Of a DNA stretch of 25,679 bases, positions 1 through 8,179 are shown piece by piece. The stretch lies in assembly GCA_036399695.1 (NCBI GenBank), contig DASWMP010000192.1, positions 1-25,679 on the forward strand, written 5' to 3'. Source of the stretch: DASVEE01 sp036399695 (GTDB lineage: Bacteria > Acidobacteriota > Thermoanaerobaculia > Gp7-AA8). Within the stretch, counting starts at the first letter, position 1; the number at the start of each line of letters is the position of its first letter. The notes beneath the pieces were generated by a model. That model was not told where the DNA came from, did not search any database, and saw only the letters and a program-made list of their open reading frames with translations. A program made the position numbers and the translations under genes.

Positions 1-18
1 CAGGCCGGAACCGGCCTG
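1..18 (-). terminator. Palindrome after the M16 operon
   Basis: CAGGCCGG-AA-CCGGCCTG is a perfect inverted repeat beginning 11 bases beyond the stop codon of the minus-strand M16 gene. It can form a 7-8 bp GC hairpin. The window ends before any downstream T-run could be seen, so calling it a terminator rests on position and stem strength only. Confidence 0.5.
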
Positions 19-29
19 CCGCCACCGCG

Positions 30-1511
30 CTACTGCTTTTCCTTCCGCTGACGTCGCAGCGTCGGCGAATCGAGATCCAGCTCATCGCGCGGGATCACTT
101 CCACGTTCTGGAAGCGGGCGCGGAGCGGCGTCACGAACTGCGAGGCGTTCCCCACGATCACCACGTTCGCATCGCTGCCGAAGTTCGCCGAGGCGAACTT
201 GCGCACGTCCTCGGCCGAGACGGCCTGCACGCTGCTGATGTACTTGTTGATGTCGGTCAGCGGCATCCCGTGCAGGGCGAGCGTCGAGACGCGATCCACG
301 ATGCCTTCGCTCGTCTCCAGCGACTGCGCGAAACCGCCGATCAGCACCGCTTTGCGCGGCGTCAGCTCCGCTTCCGGCACATCGCTCTGCGACAGCCGCT
401 TCATTTCGTCGGCGATGATGCCGACGACTTCCGCGGCCGATTCGTTCTTCGTCTGCGTCGTAGCCATGAACGGGCCGACCTCGCGTCGCGGATCGAACGA
501 GCTGCCCGCGCCGTACGAGAGGCCACGCTTGATGCGGATCTCCTGATTCAGGCGCGCGGAGTAGCCGCCGCCGAGCACCGAGTTCGTGACCAGCGCCTGA
601 TAGAGCAGCGGGTCGCTGCGGCGGATGCCGCGACGATTGACGATCACCGCCGCCTGTCCGGCTTCCGGCATATCGATGACGACCACGCGCGGGCCGGCCG
701 CGGCCTGCGTCTCCGCGGCCTCCGTCGCCGCTTTCGGTGCGGTGCCCCGAGGCCACGAGCCGAACAGCTTCTGCGCGAGCTCGAAGACCGCGTCCGCTTT
801 CACATCACCGCCGACGATCCAGACTGCATTGTCCGGACGGTAGTAGCTGGAGTGGAACTTCGACAGCTCCTCCCGCTTGATCCGATCCAGCGACACCGGC
901 GTCCCGCTCACGGCATGGGCGTACGGTGAGCTGCCGAACAGCACCCGCGACGCGACGAGCCCGGCCAGCGGACGCGGCTCCTGCAGCGACACCTGGACCG
1001 CGTCGATCGCCTGCGCGCGCTCGCGGTCGAATTCGTCCTTCGCGAACGTCGGGTTGCGGGCGACGTCCGCCACGAACGTCATCGCATTCGTGAAGTTGCT
1101 CGAGAGCACACTGACGTCGATGGTCGAGTTGTCCCAGCCGGCCGAGGCGTCCAGCGTGGCGCCGAGCGCTTCGATCCCGCGGGCGATCTGCTCGGCGGTA
1201 CGCGTCTTGGTGCCGGTCGTCAGCACCGACGACGTCAGCGCCGCCAGCCCTTCCCGGCCTGCCGGATCGGCTTCCGCGCCGGTCTTGAACAGCAGGCGTG
1301 AGGCCACGAGCGGCACGTCCGGTTTCGGGATCACGATCACCCGCAGGCCGTTCTCGAGCGTCCGCTCGACCGGCTGCGGGATCTTCGCCTCGCGCGGCGC
1401 GGACGGCGCGGGGGGCGTCTGCTGCTGCGCGAACGCCGGCGTGGCCAGCGTCAGCGCGAGTACGAGCGACAGACCGGTACGTCTGTCCCACTGCATGAAC
1501 GTCCGTTTCAC
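30..1511 (-). CDS. M16 peptidase family, non-catalytic partner subunit
   Basis: A 493-residue exported M16-family protein. The N-terminus has a hydrophobic stretch (about residues 12-28) ending in AFA before QQ, which fits a Sec signal peptide. At the place where active members have HxxEH, this protein reads A91-L-T-S-S95, so all three motif residues are lost. The C-terminal half keeps an RGLSY segment (R329, Y333), the arginine/tyrosine pair typical of the partner subunit in two-gene bacterial M16 enzymes. It therefore most likely forms a heterodimer with the zinc-bearing protein encoded just upstream, with substrates in the periplasm. The start codon is GTG and overlaps the upstream stop as GTGA. 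An in-frame ATG at 1496 (MQWDRR) is an alternative start that keeps the signal peptide. Substrate unknown. Confidence 0.92.
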   Translation of the reverse strand: MKRTFMQWDRRTGLSLVLALTLATPAFAQQQTPPAPSAPREAKIPQPVERTLENGLRVIVIPKPDVPLVASRLLFKTGAEADPAGREGLAALTSSVLTTGTKTRTAEQIARGIEALGATLDASAGWDNSTIDVSVLSSNFTNAMTFVADVARNPTFAKDEFDRERAQAIDAVQVSLQEPRPLAGLVASRVLFGSSPYAHAVSGTPVSLDRIKREELSKFHSSYYRPDNAVWIVGGDVKADAVFELAQKLFGSWPRGTAPKAATEAAETQAAAGPRVVVIDMPEAGQAAVIVNRRGIRRSDPLLYQALVTNSVLGGGYSARLNQEIRIKRGLSYGAGSSFDPRREVGPFMATTQTKNESAAEVVGIIADEMKRLSQSDVPEAELTPRKAVLIGGFAQSLETSEGIVDRVSTLALHGMPLTDINKYISSVQAVSAEDVRKFASANFGSDANVVIVGNASQFVTPLRARFQNVEVIPRDELDLDSPTLRRQRKEKQ

Positions 1512-2848
1512 TGTTTGCCTCCCGGCTTCTGCGCGTCGTCCTGATAGTTGATGACGACGGCCTTCCCTTCGCCGAAGTACTTGCGCGCGACGCGCTGCAC
1601 GTCAGCGGCGGTGACGGCCTGGATCTGGCCCAGCCCCTTGTTGACCGCGCTGGCGTCGTTCTGCAGCACCAGCGCCTGCCCGAGGGCGAACGCCTTGCCG
1701 TTGCTCGTCTCGCGCTCGCGCACTTCGCGCGTCAGGATGAGGTTCTTCGCTTTTTCGAGCTCCGTCGCGGAGACCGGCTTCTCGATCAGGTTCTTGATGG
1801 CGGCACGCAGCAGCTTCTCGCCGTCGGCGGGCTTCTTGTCGCTCCCCATGATGGCGAAAAAGTCGAAGAGGCCGAGGTCCTCGCGCAGGTCGGCGTAGAC
1901 CGTGACTTCCTGGGCGATCCCGGTGCGCACCATTGATTCGTGCAGGCGGGACGACTCCCCTTCGCCGAGGATCGTCGCCGCCACTTCCAGCGCGTAGGCG
2001 TCGGCGTGCGCGGCCGAGGGGGCGAGATACGTCAGCACGACCGCCGGCAGCGGCACGTTGTCCGCGTACTCGTTGACCACGCGCTCCGCCGTGCGCGCCG
2101 GCTCTTCCACGTCCACGCGCGGCAGCGGCGTCGAGGGCTTGGCCACCGGCGTGAAGTACTTATCGATCCAGGCGTCGGCCTGCTGCTGCTCGAAGTCGCC
2201 GACCACGATCAGTACCGCGTTGTCCGGCCGGTAGAAGGTGCCATGGAAGGCGCGCACGTCGTGGATGGTCGCGGCATCCAGCTCCTCGATGCTGCCGATG
2301 CCCGGCCGCTTGTACGGATGCTTCACGAACGAATTCTTCTCGATGGCGTAGTAGAGGCGCCCGTACGGCGGGGCGAGGATGCGGAAGCGGAACTCTTCCT
2401 TGACGACGTCGCGCTCCGACTTGAAGTTCCCTTCGTCGACCGTCAGCGCTCCCATGCGCTCGGCTTCCGCCCAGAGCAGCGTCTCGAGATAGTTCGACGG
2501 CACCACCTCGTAGTAGGCCGTCGCGTCGTCGAACGTGGTGGCGTTGTTGTACCCGCCGACGTCCTCCGTCAGCCGGTCCATCATTTCCGACGGCATGTTC
2601 TTCGTGCTCTTGAACATGATGTGCTCGAAGAGATGCGCGAACCCGCTCCGCCCCTGCGGATCCTCCTTCGATCCGACGCGATACCAGACATGGATCGCGA
2701 CGGTGGGCGTCGAACGGTCCTGGACGGTATAGACCTCCAGCCCGTTCGGCAGCGTGCGTGTTTTGTAGTTGATCGGCGGAAACACCGTGGCGGCATTCGC
2801 CGTTGCCGCGAACAGGAGCAGCAAAAGTATGGATCGTGCCAGTCGCAT
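1508..2848 (-). CDS. M16 peptidase, catalytic zinc subunit
   Basis: A 446-residue M16 metallopeptidase. A signal peptide (residues 1-19, ending TANA) exports it. The inverted zinc motif HLFEH is at residues 72-76 (H72 and H76 bind zinc, E75 is the general base). The third ligand is a glutamate in the segment VVKEEFR (E151 or E152), the usual distance downstream. The second M16 domain follows from about residue 190 and lacks a clear R/Y pair, which the partner encoded next supplies. The two genes overlap by four bases, so translational coupling and a roughly equal dose are likely. Members of this family clear peptides in the periplasm or process precursors. Nothing here fixes the substrate. 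The ATG at 2848 lies six bases after a TAGAAT hexamer. Confidence 0.95.
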   Translation of the reverse strand: MRLARSILLLLLFAATANAATVFPPINYKTRTLPNGLEVYTVQDRSTPTVAIHVWYRVGSKEDPQGRSGFAHLFEHIMFKSTKNMPSEMMDRLTEDVGGYNNATTFDDATAYYEVVPSNYLETLLWAEAERMGALTVDEGNFKSERDVVKEEFRFRILAPPYGRLYYAIEKNSFVKHPYKRPGIGSIEELDAATIHDVRAFHGTFYRPDNAVLIVVGDFEQQQADAWIDKYFTPVAKPSTPLPRVDVEEPARTAERVVNEYADNVPLPAVVLTYLAPSAAHADAYALEVAATILGEGESSRLHESMVRTGIAQEVTVYADLREDLGLFDFFAIMGSDKKPADGEKLLRAAIKNLIEKPVSATELEKAKNLILTREVRERETSNGKAFALGQALVLQNDASAVNKGLGQIQAVTAADVQRVARKYFGEGKAVVINYQDDAQKPGGKQ

Positions 2849-2854
2849 GGGCGG

Positions 2855-2860
2855 ATTCTA
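2855..2860 (-). promoter_or_regulatory. Candidate -10 element for the M16 operon
   Basis: On the minus strand, TAGAAT is followed by six bases and then the ATG of the M16 gene. A -10 hexamer at this distance would start transcription at or next to the A of ATG, giving a leaderless message. No Shine-Dalgarno sequence is visible before this ATG and no convincing -35 box was found. Prediction from sequence only. Confidence 0.4.
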
Positions 2861-2934
2861 TAGGTGTACCCGTCCGCCAGTGCCTAGTTCCGCGATCTGT
2901 AACGACCGCACGGAACGGTGAACGCCGGTCTCGC

Positions 2935-2998
2935 GTGCGGTGGCGAACGCCACCGCTCTGCTACACGTGTAGAAGAGCGGTGGCGTGCGCCACCGCAC
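2935..2998. repeat. 64-bp nested palindrome (REP-like element)
   Basis: The two 32-bp halves are reverse complements except at two symmetric positions. Inside lie three smaller palindromes: GCGGTGGCGAACGCCACCGC (2937-2956), CTACACGTGTAG (2961-2972) and GCGGTGGCGTGCGCCACCGC (2977-2996). It sits in the 188-bp spacer between the permease gene and the M16 pair, both on the minus strand, where it could end or attenuate the transporter transcript. The build (hairpin, spacer, inverted hairpin) is that of repetitive extragenic palindromes. It is the only copy in the window. Confidence 0.8.
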
Positions 2999-3036
2999 TC
3001 CGAGAAAAACGATTGGTGCTATCGTTTCCCCTGCCC

Positions 3037-4272
3037 CTACTCGTACCGCAGGGCCTCGATCGGATTCAGCTCCGCCGCCCGCGTCGCCGGATAAATCCCC
3101 GACACCAAGCCCACCGTGATCGACACCCCGGTCGACAGCAGCAATGACCAGATCGTGATCACCGTCGGCCACCCCGCGTACGCGGCCACGAGTCTCGCCA
3201 GCACGATCCCGATGATGATCCCGGCGATCCCCCCCAGCGAGCTGATGGCGAACGACTCGATGACGAACTGCGCCCGGATGTCCCGTTTCCGGGCTCCGAT
3301 GGCGCGGCGGATGCCGATCTCGCGCGTCCGTTCGAGGACGCTGGCGAGCATGATGTTCATGATGCCGATGCCGCCGACGAGCAGCGAGATGCCGGCGATC
3401 GAGCCCATGACGATGTTGAAGATCCGCTGCGTCTGCCGGCTCTGTTCGAGCAGCGCTTCGGGGACGACGACTTCGTAGTCGTCGGCGCCGCCGTGCAGCC
3501 GTTGCAGGAGCGGCTCGAGCAGTTCCGACGTCCGCCGCGTCGAGACCCCTTCCTTCACGTTCACCAGCAGTTCGTCGACCGGCGCATCCAGCGGATCGCG
3601 GTCGAATTTGCGCATGGCGGTTGTCACCGGGATCCAGATTTCCTCCGCGGTCGAGCTGGCGGCGACTTCGCTCGGTGCGCCGCCCTGGGGAGCGTCGGCG
3701 CCGAGGACGCCGATGACTTCGACCCAGACGTCGTTCACCTTGAGCTGCTTGCCGAGGACCGGACCGTAGCCGAACAGGTTCCGGCGGATCTCCTGGCCGA
3801 TCACCGCCACCTGCGCATGCTCCGCTTCATCCCGGGCGTCGAAGAAGCGGCCGTCGGCGAGACGCACGTCCGCCACCTCGCGGTAGCGCGACGACATCCC
3901 GAACACCTTCCCCTTCGTCTTCGCCCCCGGCGCGAGGATTTTGTATGGCTTGACCTCGACGCGCGGCAGCACCCGCTCCACGTCCGGCACCGCCTCCACG
4001 ATCGCTTCGCCGTCGCGGAGCGAGACGCCCAGCGACTTCTTGCGCAACTCGGCGCGCTCCTCGGGCTTGACGGTCTTCGCACGGACGATCACGTTGCGCA
4101 GCCCGAGCCGCCCGATCGCTTCGAGCGCTTTCTTCTCGGCGCCCGCGCCGATTGACAGCATCGCGATCACGGCGCCGACGCCGAAGATCATGCCCAGCAT
4201 CGTCAGCGAAGTGCGCATCTTGTGGCGCGCCAGATTGAGGAGCGCGGTCGTGAGGGTTTCGAGGTTGTTCAT
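3037..4272 (-). CDS. MacB/FtsX-type ABC transporter permease
   Basis: A 411-residue inner-membrane protein with MacB permease layout: one transmembrane helix near the N-terminus (about residues 21-43), a large extracytoplasmic domain (about 45-285) and the FtsX domain with three helices (about 290-312, 340-362, 370-393). Signature pieces are IGIMNIMLASVLERTREIGI and RRAIGAR, and the protein ends in NPIEALRYE, as MacB-type permeases usually do. There is no nucleotide-binding domain, so it needs a separate ATPase, which is not in this window. It begins 19 bases after the last of three adaptor genes and most likely forms one operon with them. Such systems move lipoproteins, peptides, macrolides or siderophores, or use the ATPase for mechanotransmission. 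The substrate cannot be told here. Confidence 0.93.
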   Translation of the reverse strand: MNNLETLTTALLNLARHKMRTSLTMLGMIFGVGAVIAMLSIGAGAEKKALEAIGRLGLRNVIVRAKTVKPEERAELRKKSLGVSLRDGEAIVEAVPDVERVLPRVEVKPYKILAPGAKTKGKVFGMSSRYREVADVRLADGRFFDARDEAEHAQVAVIGQEIRRNLFGYGPVLGKQLKVNDVWVEVIGVLGADAPQGGAPSEVAASSTAEEIWIPVTTAMRKFDRDPLDAPVDELLVNVKEGVSTRRTSELLEPLLQRLHGGADDYEVVVPEALLEQSRQTQRIFNIVMGSIAGISLLVGGIGIMNIMLASVLERTREIGIRRAIGARKRDIRAQFVIESFAISSLGGIAGIIIGIVLARLVAAYAGWPTVITIWSLLLSTGVSITVGLVSGIYPATRAAELNPIEALRYE

Positions 4273-4291
4273 GCGTGCCTTGCCGTCCCGA

Positions 4292-5521
4292 TTACTTGCC
4301 GGACTCGGCGTCCGCGGTCGGATCCTTCAGCGCGAGCTGATCGCCTGCCTTGAGGCCTTTCGTCACGACGACACGTCCGGCCGTCGCCGAGCCGATCTGC
4401 ACTTCCACCGGGTCGAACTTTTCGCCGTTGCGGCGGTAGACGAGACGCTTGCCGTCGCGCTCGAAGAGCGCCTGGCGCGGCACCGCGAACGCATCCTTCT
4501 GGTTCTCGACCTCCAGCAGCGCGCGGACGCGCGATCCCGGCTTCATCACCTTCGGGTCGGTCGTCGCGATCGTCACGACCACGCCGAAGTACTGTACCGG
4601 GACGCCGCGGATACGCGGGCGAGCCAGCTTGTCGACGCTCTTGATCTTCCCGTCGAACATCACGCCCGGATGCGCCTCCAGCGATACCCGCGCCTTCTGG
4701 TCGACGGCCAGGCCGGCGGCATCCGCTTCGAGGACGAACACCTCCGCCTCCATCGACGTCAGCTCCGGGATCTCGCCCAGCGGATTGCCGGCCCAGGTCG
4801 TGGTGCCGACGCGCGGCACGTCGCCGCGCCAGTCGCGCTTGAGCACGAGGATGCCGTCGTGCGGGGCCACGATCTCGAGCGACTTGAGGCCGTCCTCCGC
4901 GTTGCGGATCTTCAGCATCGCCTTGCGCGTTTCGATGCCCAGCAGGTCGCGCTCGGCCGCGGCGATGTGCTCGCGCACTTCCATGACCTCTTCGGCGTGC
5001 TGCTTGCGGTCGCCGGCGAGCTTCTCGTCCAGCTCCGACTCGATCTGCTGGTAGCGCGAGAAGATTTCGGAGTCGTCGAACTTGAATTTCTTCGCCGACT
5101 CCAGCTCGGTCTCCGCCAGGCGCGCATCGCGCTTGAGGTTCGTGCGCGTCGTCTTCGCGTCGCTCTCGGTCTTCGTGAGCTTGTTGCCGGCGGTGGTCTG
5201 GTCCTCGCGGCCGTTGATCAGCAGGTTCTCGAAGTCGGTCGGATCGAAGCGCACGACCACCTCTCCCTGCTTCAGCAGCGCGCCGTCCTCGGCGATCCAG
5301 GCCAGCTTCAGCGGCTGCCGCGTCTGCGGCGTCACGATCGGCGTCGCCTTCACGGCCCGCAGCGTTCCCTCGGCCGTCACGCGGCGGGTGAACTGCGCCG
5401 CCTCGACGCGATACGTCGCCGCCGCATCCGCATTGGTCCGCGGCCATGCCGCCGCGACGACGACTACCGCCACGAGCAGCAGCGCCACCGACGACCAGAG
5501 CACTCGATGCCGTCGCATCAT
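4292..5521 (-). CDS. Periplasmic adaptor (HlyD/MacA-like), third of three
   Basis: A 409-residue membrane-fusion protein. An N-terminal anchor (about residues 8-25) is followed by a beta/lipoyl half (LKLAWIAEDGALLKQGEVV), a helical hairpin rich in K, E and R (about 105-215), the second lipoyl half (APHDGILVLKRDWRGD) and a beta-barrel ending in the RALLEVENQK and VPRQALFERDG segments typical of this family. It should link an inner-membrane permease to an outer-membrane channel. Its ATG overlaps the stop of the preceding adaptor as ATGA, and the permease gene follows 19 bases later. It is the adaptor nearest the permease and so perhaps its direct partner (inference). An overlapping 449-codon reading frame in another phase is not coding. 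Confidence 0.92.
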   Translation of the reverse strand: MMRRHRVLWSSVALLLVAVVVVAAAWPRTNADAAATYRVEAAQFTRRVTAEGTLRAVKATPIVTPQTRQPLKLAWIAEDGALLKQGEVVVRFDPTDFENLLINGREDQTTAGNKLTKTESDAKTTRTNLKRDARLAETELESAKKFKFDDSEIFSRYQQIESELDEKLAGDRKQHAEEVMEVREHIAAAERDLLGIETRKAMLKIRNAEDGLKSLEIVAPHDGILVLKRDWRGDVPRVGTTTWAGNPLGEIPELTSMEAEVFVLEADAAGLAVDQKARVSLEAHPGVMFDGKIKSVDKLARPRIRGVPVQYFGVVVTIATTDPKVMKPGSRVRALLEVENQKDAFAVPRQALFERDGKRLVYRRNGEKFDPVEVQIGSATAGRVVVTKGLKAGDQLALKDPTADAESGK

Positions 5522-6768
5522 GACGATTTCTCCTGCTCTTTCTCTTCGTTCTTCTGGACCAGCACGCGGTCATTCGGCGCGAGGCCGGAGAGCACTTCCA
5601 CCTGCTCGTCGCCTTCACGGCCGAGGCGGAGCTGCACCGGCTCGACGGAGAAGGTGCTGCGGCGGTAGACGTACGGGCCGCGGTCGTTCACCAGCACTGC
5701 TGAGCGCGGGATCAGAATCGCCTGCTTCACCCGTCCCAGCTCGACCGTCCCCTGGAAGCGCATGCCTGGGCGCATCTTGGCCGGGTCGGTGCGATCGAGC
5801 TTGACCTCGACGCGCAGCACCTTCACCGGGTCGCGCGTCTGCTGCTTCTGCTGCACCGTGCGGCCGGCCGTCACGATCGTCCCCTCGAACTTCTCGTCCG
5901 GGTGAGCGTCGAGACGGAGCTGCACCCGCTGTCCCGGGGCAACGCGGCCGGCATCGACTTCGTCGACTTCCCCGTTCGCCTTCATCTTGTTGAGATTCGG
6001 GATCTCCAGCACGCGCTCCTGCTTCCAGCAGGTGTCGCCGACCTTCTTCTTCTCGCCGCGCCAGTTCGTGACGTAGACGATCGTGCCGTCGCGCGGCGCG
6101 ACGGTGGTCATGGCGGCGATGGCCTGCTGCGTCTGGGAGACAATCCCCGCGGCCGTGGTCTGTTTGCTTTCGAGTAGCCGGATCTCCGCGTCGGCGGCGC
6201 GGGAAAGCGCTCCGATGCGCGAGCGGCTCGCGTCCACTTCCTGCTTCGACAGCTTGAAGTCGAGCTCCGCCTGCTTGCGCTCCGTGATGCCGACGATGTC
6301 CGGCGGCGACTCCAGCTTCAGCTCGGCCTTGCGCAGCCGCGCTTCCGCCTCCGCCAGTTTCAGCCGTTCGTCTTTGGTGCGTAACGCGAGGTCCGCCCGC
6401 TTCTTCTCGATCTGCTTGCGTGCTTCGTCCGCCTCGGCACTCTTCTCTTCGAGGCGGCGCTGCAGGTCGGACGTATCGAACATCAGCACCGGACGGCCCT
6501 TCTTCACCTCGGTACCTTCAGGCGCCATCATGGCGATCTTGAAATCCCAGACGTCGGGCACGTTCGGCGGGCCGAAGGTGTCGGACTCCAGCGCCGCGAG
6601 CGTCCCGGTCACTTCCACGCCGGTCACGAGGTCGCCGCGCGTGGCGCGTACCCACTCCCCCTGCCGGTCGGCCGCGAGCTTGTTGCGCAGCGTCCAGCCG
6701 CCGAACAGAAAGAGGATGAGGATCGCGAGCGGGACGAGATAACGGATACGCAGGTACCGCTCAGCCAC
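5518..6768 (-). CDS. Periplasmic adaptor (HlyD-like), second of three
   Basis: A 416-residue membrane-fusion protein with one N-terminal transmembrane helix (about residues 10-24, LVPLAILILFLFGG). A lipoyl half around residues 77-100 (APEGTEVKKGRPVL) leads into a long charged helical hairpin (about 100-245). The second lipoyl half contains APRDGTIVYVTNWRGEKKKV, and a beta-barrel and membrane-proximal domain close the protein. It overlaps the upstream adaptor by eight bases and the downstream one by four, so the three are probably translated as a coupled series. It is clearly related to its neighbours but diverged in sequence, which argues for an old duplication rather than a recent one. Confidence 0.92.
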   Translation of the reverse strand: MAERYLRIRYLVPLAILILFLFGGWTLRNKLAADRQGEWVRATRGDLVTGVEVTGTLAALESDTFGPPNVPDVWDFKIAMMAPEGTEVKKGRPVLMFDTSDLQRRLEEKSAEADEARKQIEKKRADLALRTKDERLKLAEAEARLRKAELKLESPPDIVGITERKQAELDFKLSKQEVDASRSRIGALSRAADAEIRLLESKQTTAAGIVSQTQQAIAAMTTVAPRDGTIVYVTNWRGEKKKVGDTCWKQERVLEIPNLNKMKANGEVDEVDAGRVAPGQRVQLRLDAHPDEKFEGTIVTAGRTVQQKQQTRDPVKVLRVEVKLDRTDPAKMRPGMRFQGTVELGRVKQAILIPRSAVLVNDRGPYVYRRSTFSVEPVQLRLGREGDEQVEVLSGLAPNDRVLVQKNEEKEQEKSS

Positions 6769-7972
6769 GCTTCACCTCCAGCACCGGCGCGAGCCGCTCC
6801 CCTTCTTCGAGACCGCTCGTCACCACGCACTCCTGCGCGTTGCAGGCGCCGACCTTCACCGCTTTCTTCTCGCCGCCGGCCAGATACGCCAGCGGCTCCT
6901 TGCCGGAGAAGTCGAGCGCCGCGCGCGGCACCAGCAGCGCCGTCGCCGTCGCGCCGCGATCGACCACCACGCGCGCGGAGAGGCCCGGCCGCATGCGCTC
7001 CGGATCGAGCTTGTCGAACGCCACGATCACCTTGAACAGCCGGCGCAGCGACTGCCGCCCGCTCTCCTGCGCGACCGCGGAGATGCTTTCGATCCGCCCG
7101 GTGAACGGCTGTGACGGATAGCCGTCCAGCGTGATGTTCGCCCGCATGCCGACGGCCACGCGGCCATCATCGACGTCGGCCAGTGCCGCGGCGACGCGCA
7201 ACGACGTCAGGTCCGGCAGCAGCGCGATCGGGAAACCAACCCACACCGTATCTCCCGCCTGCAGCTTGCGCCCTTCCCAGGGGATGTCGCGCAGCACGAC
7301 GATGCCGTCACGCGGCGCGCGCAGCACCAGCGCCTCGATGGCCCGTTCGGCCGTCGAGATCTCGCGCCGCGCCTTCTCGATGCGGAGCAGCAGGTTGTCC
7401 CGCTCCGACTTGACCGCCTGCTTCTGCGATCCGAGGACGTCCCGGGTCTTGTCGAACTCCACGGAGGTGCGCCGCAGCTTCGTCTGCCGCTCTTCGTACT
7501 CACGCGAAGCGAGGATGTCGGCCGGGACGATGGCCTCGAGCTTCGCCTTGTTGTGCTCGGAGAGCTTCCGCTCTACCTCTAATTGCTTTTCCTGAAGGTC
7601 GGCCGACCACTCGGCTTCCTTCTGCTGGAGCTCCTGGAGCGCCTGCGTCAGGGTCTGCCGCTTGGCGTCGAGATCGTTCGTGAGCGCCGCATTGTCGAGC
7701 TCGACGACCTTCTCCCCCTCTTTGACGGCCGAGCCATCCTCGGCCAGCCATTTGATGGAGGTCTGCCAGTTCGGCAGCGCCGGCACCGTGAGCGACTCGC
7801 CGCGAGCCGGTTCCAGTTCCCCCGTCAGCACGAGGTCGTTCCGGAATTGCCCCCGGCGGGCCTTCATCTCAGGCGGGCTGCCGGCCGTCTCGGAAGCATT
7901 GCCCGAAAAGCATCCGGCCAGCAGCAGAAGTACAACTGCAGGAAAGGAGTGACGCAACATGGAGGTGTTCAT
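6761..7972 (-). CDS. Periplasmic adaptor lipoprotein (HlyD-like), first of three
   Basis: A 403-residue membrane-fusion protein that, unlike its two neighbours, is a predicted lipoprotein: LLLLAGC is a good lipobox with C21 as the lipidated residue. The lipoyl halves lie at about residues 65-95 (IKWLAEDGSAVKEGEKVV) and 218-250 (APRDGIVVLRDIPWEGRKL), split by a long helical hairpin (about 100-215). A barrel domain with RPGLSARVVVDRG follows. It is first in the operon. The ATG at 7972 has no good Shine-Dalgarno sequence, and a second in-frame ATG at 7960 (MLRHSF) is possible and keeps the lipobox. A TACAAT hexamer lies just upstream (7976-7981, minus strand). Confidence 0.9.
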   Translation of the reverse strand: MNTSMLRHSFPAVVLLLLAGCFSGNASETAGSPPEMKARRGQFRNDLVLTGELEPARGESLTVPALPNWQTSIKWLAEDGSAVKEGEKVVELDNAALTNDLDAKRQTLTQALQELQQKEAEWSADLQEKQLEVERKLSEHNKAKLEAIVPADILASREYEERQTKLRRTSVEFDKTRDVLGSQKQAVKSERDNLLLRIEKARREISTAERAIEALVLRAPRDGIVVLRDIPWEGRKLQAGDTVWVGFPIALLPDLTSLRVAAALADVDDGRVAVGMRANITLDGYPSQPFTGRIESISAVAQESGRQSLRRLFKVIVAFDKLDPERMRPGLSARVVVDRGATATALLVPRAALDFSGKEPLAYLAGGEKKAVKVGACNAQECVVTSGLEEGERLAPVLEVKRG

Positions 7973-8162
7973 TCGATTGTAGTCAGCGGTTTGACGACGC
8001 CCCTTCGAAAAAGTTGCGAAAGTGGTACGAACGACCGGTTAGCAGTGACGAACCGGCAGATCCAGGAATCAACTCCCACGGACGACGACCCTTCACGCCG
8101 GAGTATGGGACCGGCCCATCCCCGTCAGCCCATTGCCCCTGCCGCCCCGCCTGCCATCCGGC

Positions 8163-8168
8163 TAGAAT
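8163..8168 (+). promoter_or_regulatory. Candidate -10 element for egtD
   Basis: TAGAAT lies eleven bases before the egtD ATG and would give a leader of only a few bases. No clear Shine-Dalgarno sequence precedes the ATG and no good -35 box was found. The rest of the divergent spacer (7973-8179) holds a small inverted repeat, CCGGTT (8035-8040) with AACCGG (8051-8056), and nothing else I can interpret. Confidence 0.35.
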
Positions 8169-8179
8169 GAACCTGCCCG

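Noticed and set aside
4269..5618. 449-codon minus frame overlapping the third adaptor
   Set aside because: Low-complexity R/G/A translation in a different phase from the adaptor, which has complete lipoyl and hairpin features.
3941..5668. 575-codon plus-strand frame across the permease and adaptor genes
   Set aside because: It spans the boundaries of three well-supported minus-strand genes and its product looks like an antisense shadow (R/L/H-rich).
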